Shown here: positions 59,792-61,236 of the stretch, one piece after another
Position numbering within the stretch: the first letter of the stretch is position 1
Layout: the number at the start of each line of letters is the position of its first letter
NCBI RefSeq assembly: GCF_028291725.1
Contig: NZ_JAQGNT010000088.1
Coordinates: 1 to 61,236, forward strand
DNA: 61,236 bases
Reading direction: 5' to 3'
DNA from: Hydrocarboniphaga sp.
GTDB lineage: Bacteria; Pseudomonadota; Gammaproteobacteria; Nevskiales; Nevskiaceae
Notes under the pieces: model-generated
The model's database searches: none
Seen by the model: the letters and a program-made list of their open reading frames with translations, nothing else
Told to the model about the DNA's origin: nothing
Translations under genes and position numbers: made by a program

Positions 59792-61050
59792 GCCGGGCAG
59801 GGCACGATTGGGTCGACGGCAATCGGGTGGATCTGCTCGAGAACGGCGAGGCCTATTACCCGCGCGTGCTCGAGGCCATCGCGAGTGCGCAGAAGGAGAT
59901 CTTCGTCGAGACTTTCATCCTGTTCGACGACAAGATCGGCCAGCCTTTTCAGCAGGCGCTGGTCGATGCCGGCCGGCGCGGCCTGCGCGTCGAGCTCACC
60001 GTCGATGGCTACGGCTCGGCCAATCTGACGCCTGGGTTCGTCAAGGAGATGACCGATGCCGGCATCGGCTTCCATGTCTATCGCCCTCAGCCCAAGCTGA
60101 TGGGCGTGCGTACCAATCTGTTCCGGCGGCTGCATCGCAAGCTGGTGGTGGTCGACGGCCGGCTGGCTTTCGTCGGCGGCATCAATATCTCGCATGACCA
60201 TGTCGCTGATTTCGGCCCCGGCTCCAAGCAGGACTATGCAGTCGTGGTCGAGGGCCCGGTGGTGCGCGATATCCACCGCTTCTGCGAATTGTCGGTCGCC
60301 AGGGACGCGCTGAAGACACAGACGCGCCAGCGCTGGTGGCAGCGCCGTCGCGCCGCGCCGACGGCCCCGGCTCTGCCGGCGGCAGGCCGCGCGCGCGTGA
60401 TGTTCGTAGTGCGCGACAACGAGCGCCATCCTGACGACATCGAGCGCGAGTATCGGCTGGCGATCAAGGCCGCGCGCCGCCGGATCGTGATTGCCAACGC
60501 CTATTTCTTCCCGGGCTTCCGCTTGCTGCGCAATCTGCGCGACGCGGCGCGGCGCGGCGTCGATGTCAGGCTGATCCTGCAGGGCAAGCCGGACATGTGG
60601 TACGTGAAATGGATCGCCGAAAATCTTTACGAATACCTGATGAAAGCCGGCGTCACGATCTACGAATATTGCGAGCGGCCGCTGCACGCGAAGGTGGCGG
60701 TGATCGATGAAGAATGGGCGACGGTCGGCTCCAGCAATCTCGATCCGCTGAGCCTGTATCTGAATCTGGAGTCGAACCTGGTGTTCGGCGACGCGGCATT
60801 CAACCAGCACCTGGCGGCTAGCCTTCAGCATCTGGTGCAGCACAGCTGCCGCAAGGTGGAGTGGACCGCAATACCGAAGCGCGATATCAGCCGCCAGCTG
60901 TTCAACTTCGTGACTTATCACCTGGGCCGCCGCTTTCCGGCCTGGGTCGGCTGGCGCCCCGCACATGCACAGGGTCCGGGACAATCGGCGCCGGACAGCC
61001 GGGCTGTCGATGATCAACGCCGCGCGCCGGGCGACGCCGGCAACCCGTAG
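59788..61050 (+). CDS. clsB: Cardiolipin synthase B
   Basis: Phospholipase D-type transferase of 420 aa that forms cardiolipin from phosphatidylglycerol (and in E. coli also uses other alcohols). The two HKD motifs are HRKLVVVDGRLAFVGG and HAKVAVIDEEWATVGSSN. No N-terminal transmembrane helices, as in ClsB and unlike ClsA. GTG 59788 is fixed by a 4-bp overlap with ybhP. The last codon CCG is followed by a TAG that is the head of a REP doublet. Confidence 0.95.
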   Translation: MSRAGHDWVDGNRVDLLENGEAYYPRVLEAIASAQKEIFVETFILFDDKIGQPFQQALVDAGRRGLRVELTVDGYGSANLTPGFVKEMTDAGIGFHVYRPQPKLMGVRTNLFRRLHRKLVVVDGRLAFVGGINISHDHVADFGPGSKQDYAVVVEGPVVRDIHRFCELSVARDALKTQTRQRWWQRRRAAPTAPALPAAGRARVMFVVRDNERHPDDIEREYRLAIKAARRRIVIANAYFFPGFRLLRNLRDAARRGVDVRLILQGKPDMWYVKWIAENLYEYLMKAGVTIYEYCERPLHAKVAVIDEEWATVGSSNLDPLSLYLNLESNLVFGDAAFNQHLAASLQHLVQHSCRKVEWTAIPKRDISRQLFNFVTYHLGRRFPAWVGWRPAHAQGPGQSAPDSRAVDDQRRAPGDAGNP

Positions 61051-61111
61051 CCCGGGTGAGACCCGGGGATCGTGCTCCCGGCTCGGAGGCCCCGGGTTGC
61101 ACCCGGGCTAC
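61047..61111. repeat. REP-like inverted doublet, family C copy 2
   Basis: Left arm GTAGCCCGGGTGAGACCCGG, right arm CCGGGTTGCACCCGGGCTAC. It contains the clsB stop (61048-61050) and ends 7 bp before the stop codon of a transposase fragment. Confidence 0.85.
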
Positions 61112-61117
61112 TAGTGT

Positions 61118-61236
61118 CTAATTGCGCAAGTTAACGATAGTGTTTCGAAGCTGAGCGCCCTTGACCTCACGCTTACGCCAGACGAAGGGAGCGGCATTGT
61201 TGTTGTAAGCGGCGGTGAAGCTACGAATCGCGTCGA
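61118..61236 (-). CDS. Transposase, C-terminal fragment (cut by window edge)
   Basis: Minus-strand reading frame of 38 complete codons ending in TAG at 61118-61120; the rest of the gene lies beyond the window. The sequence includes FTAAYNNNAAPFVW followed by REVKGAQLRNTIVNLRN, typical of the C-terminal end of DDE transposases of the IS630/Tc1-mariner kind (AYN...PF.W motif). The family is not certain from so short a piece. It suggests an insertion sequence whose end lies between the REP doublet and 61118. Confidence 0.6.
   Translation of the reverse strand, partial: DAIRSFTAAYNNNAAPFVWRKREVKGAQLRNTIVNLRN

Noticed and set aside
10397-61111. Repeats considered as a CRISPR array
   Set aside because: Copies are kilobases apart, palindromic and lie singly behind genes; no regular spacing or spacers.

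Overview
The window is a GC-rich, tightly packed chromosomal segment of a gammaproteobacterium. The gene content (pilMNOPQ divergent from ponA, rph-rdgB-hemW, msrPQ, plsB, secB-gpsA, ampDE, ybhP-clsB, together with DUF4124, DUF4112, M2 and DUF885 proteins) fits the Nevskiales/Xanthomonadales side of the class. That placement is inference from gene content only. No rRNA, tRNA, CRISPR array or prophage was seen. The only mobile DNA is a set of short REP-like palindromes and the 3' end of a transposase gene cut by the right edge.

Layout. 0.1-7.7 kb: a GGDEF/EAL cyclic-di-GMP protein and the type IV pilus assembly operon pilM-N-O-P-Q, all on the minus strand. 8-10.4 kb: ponA (PBP1A), divergent from pilM. 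10.5-18.2 kb: a conserved hypothetical gene, citrate synthase, zinc-free L31, a small CPXCG protein, rph-rdgB-hemW, the periplasmic methionine sulfoxide reductase pair msrPQ, and sufE. 18.4-23.3 kb: a stomatin/NfeD pair, a TrhA (hemolysin III) membrane protein that lacks an ordinary start codon, a PPK2 polyphosphate kinase, and two YceI-type genes, one fused to cytochrome b561. 23.5-37.8 kb: an ABC-transporter-dependent capsule locus. 38-42 kb: two large metallopeptidases. 42-51.4 kb: plsB, an FKBP isomerase, EnvC, a rhodanese-like protein, grxC, secB, gpsA and trmL. 51.5-61 kb: an M16 peptidase, ampD-ampE, a BtuF-like binding protein, an S9 peptidase and ybhP-clsB.

Capsule locus. A plus-strand run encodes a KpsC-like protein, a glycosyltransferase, an outer-membrane OPX lipoprotein, a KpsE-type chain regulator, the KpsM permease, the KpsT ATPase and a second glycosyltransferase. 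The middle four have the order and sizes of Neisseria ctrABCD. It is followed by a methyltransferase (minus), a three-domain DUF4214-WcbI-GSCFA protein (plus), and a minus-strand pair of KpsS and a five-helix LtaS/OpgB-type phosphoglycerol transferase. Together they predict an exported polysaccharide on a lipid-linked Kdo anchor with methyl, acyl and possibly glycerol-phosphate decorations. No Kdo synthesis genes lie in the window.

Most unusual signals: (1) twelve REP-like palindromes in four sequence families, all placed directly behind gene 3' ends, whose GTAG heads supply the TAG stop codon of seven genes; (2) the DUF4214-WcbI-GSCFA fusion with a possible 20-codon leader peptide; (3) trhA apparently starting at ATT, overlapping the nfeD stop and preceded by a well-placed GGAG; (4) kpsS overlapping an LtaS-like gene; (5) an EAL domain with its catalytic Glu replaced by Gln, placed next to pilQ.
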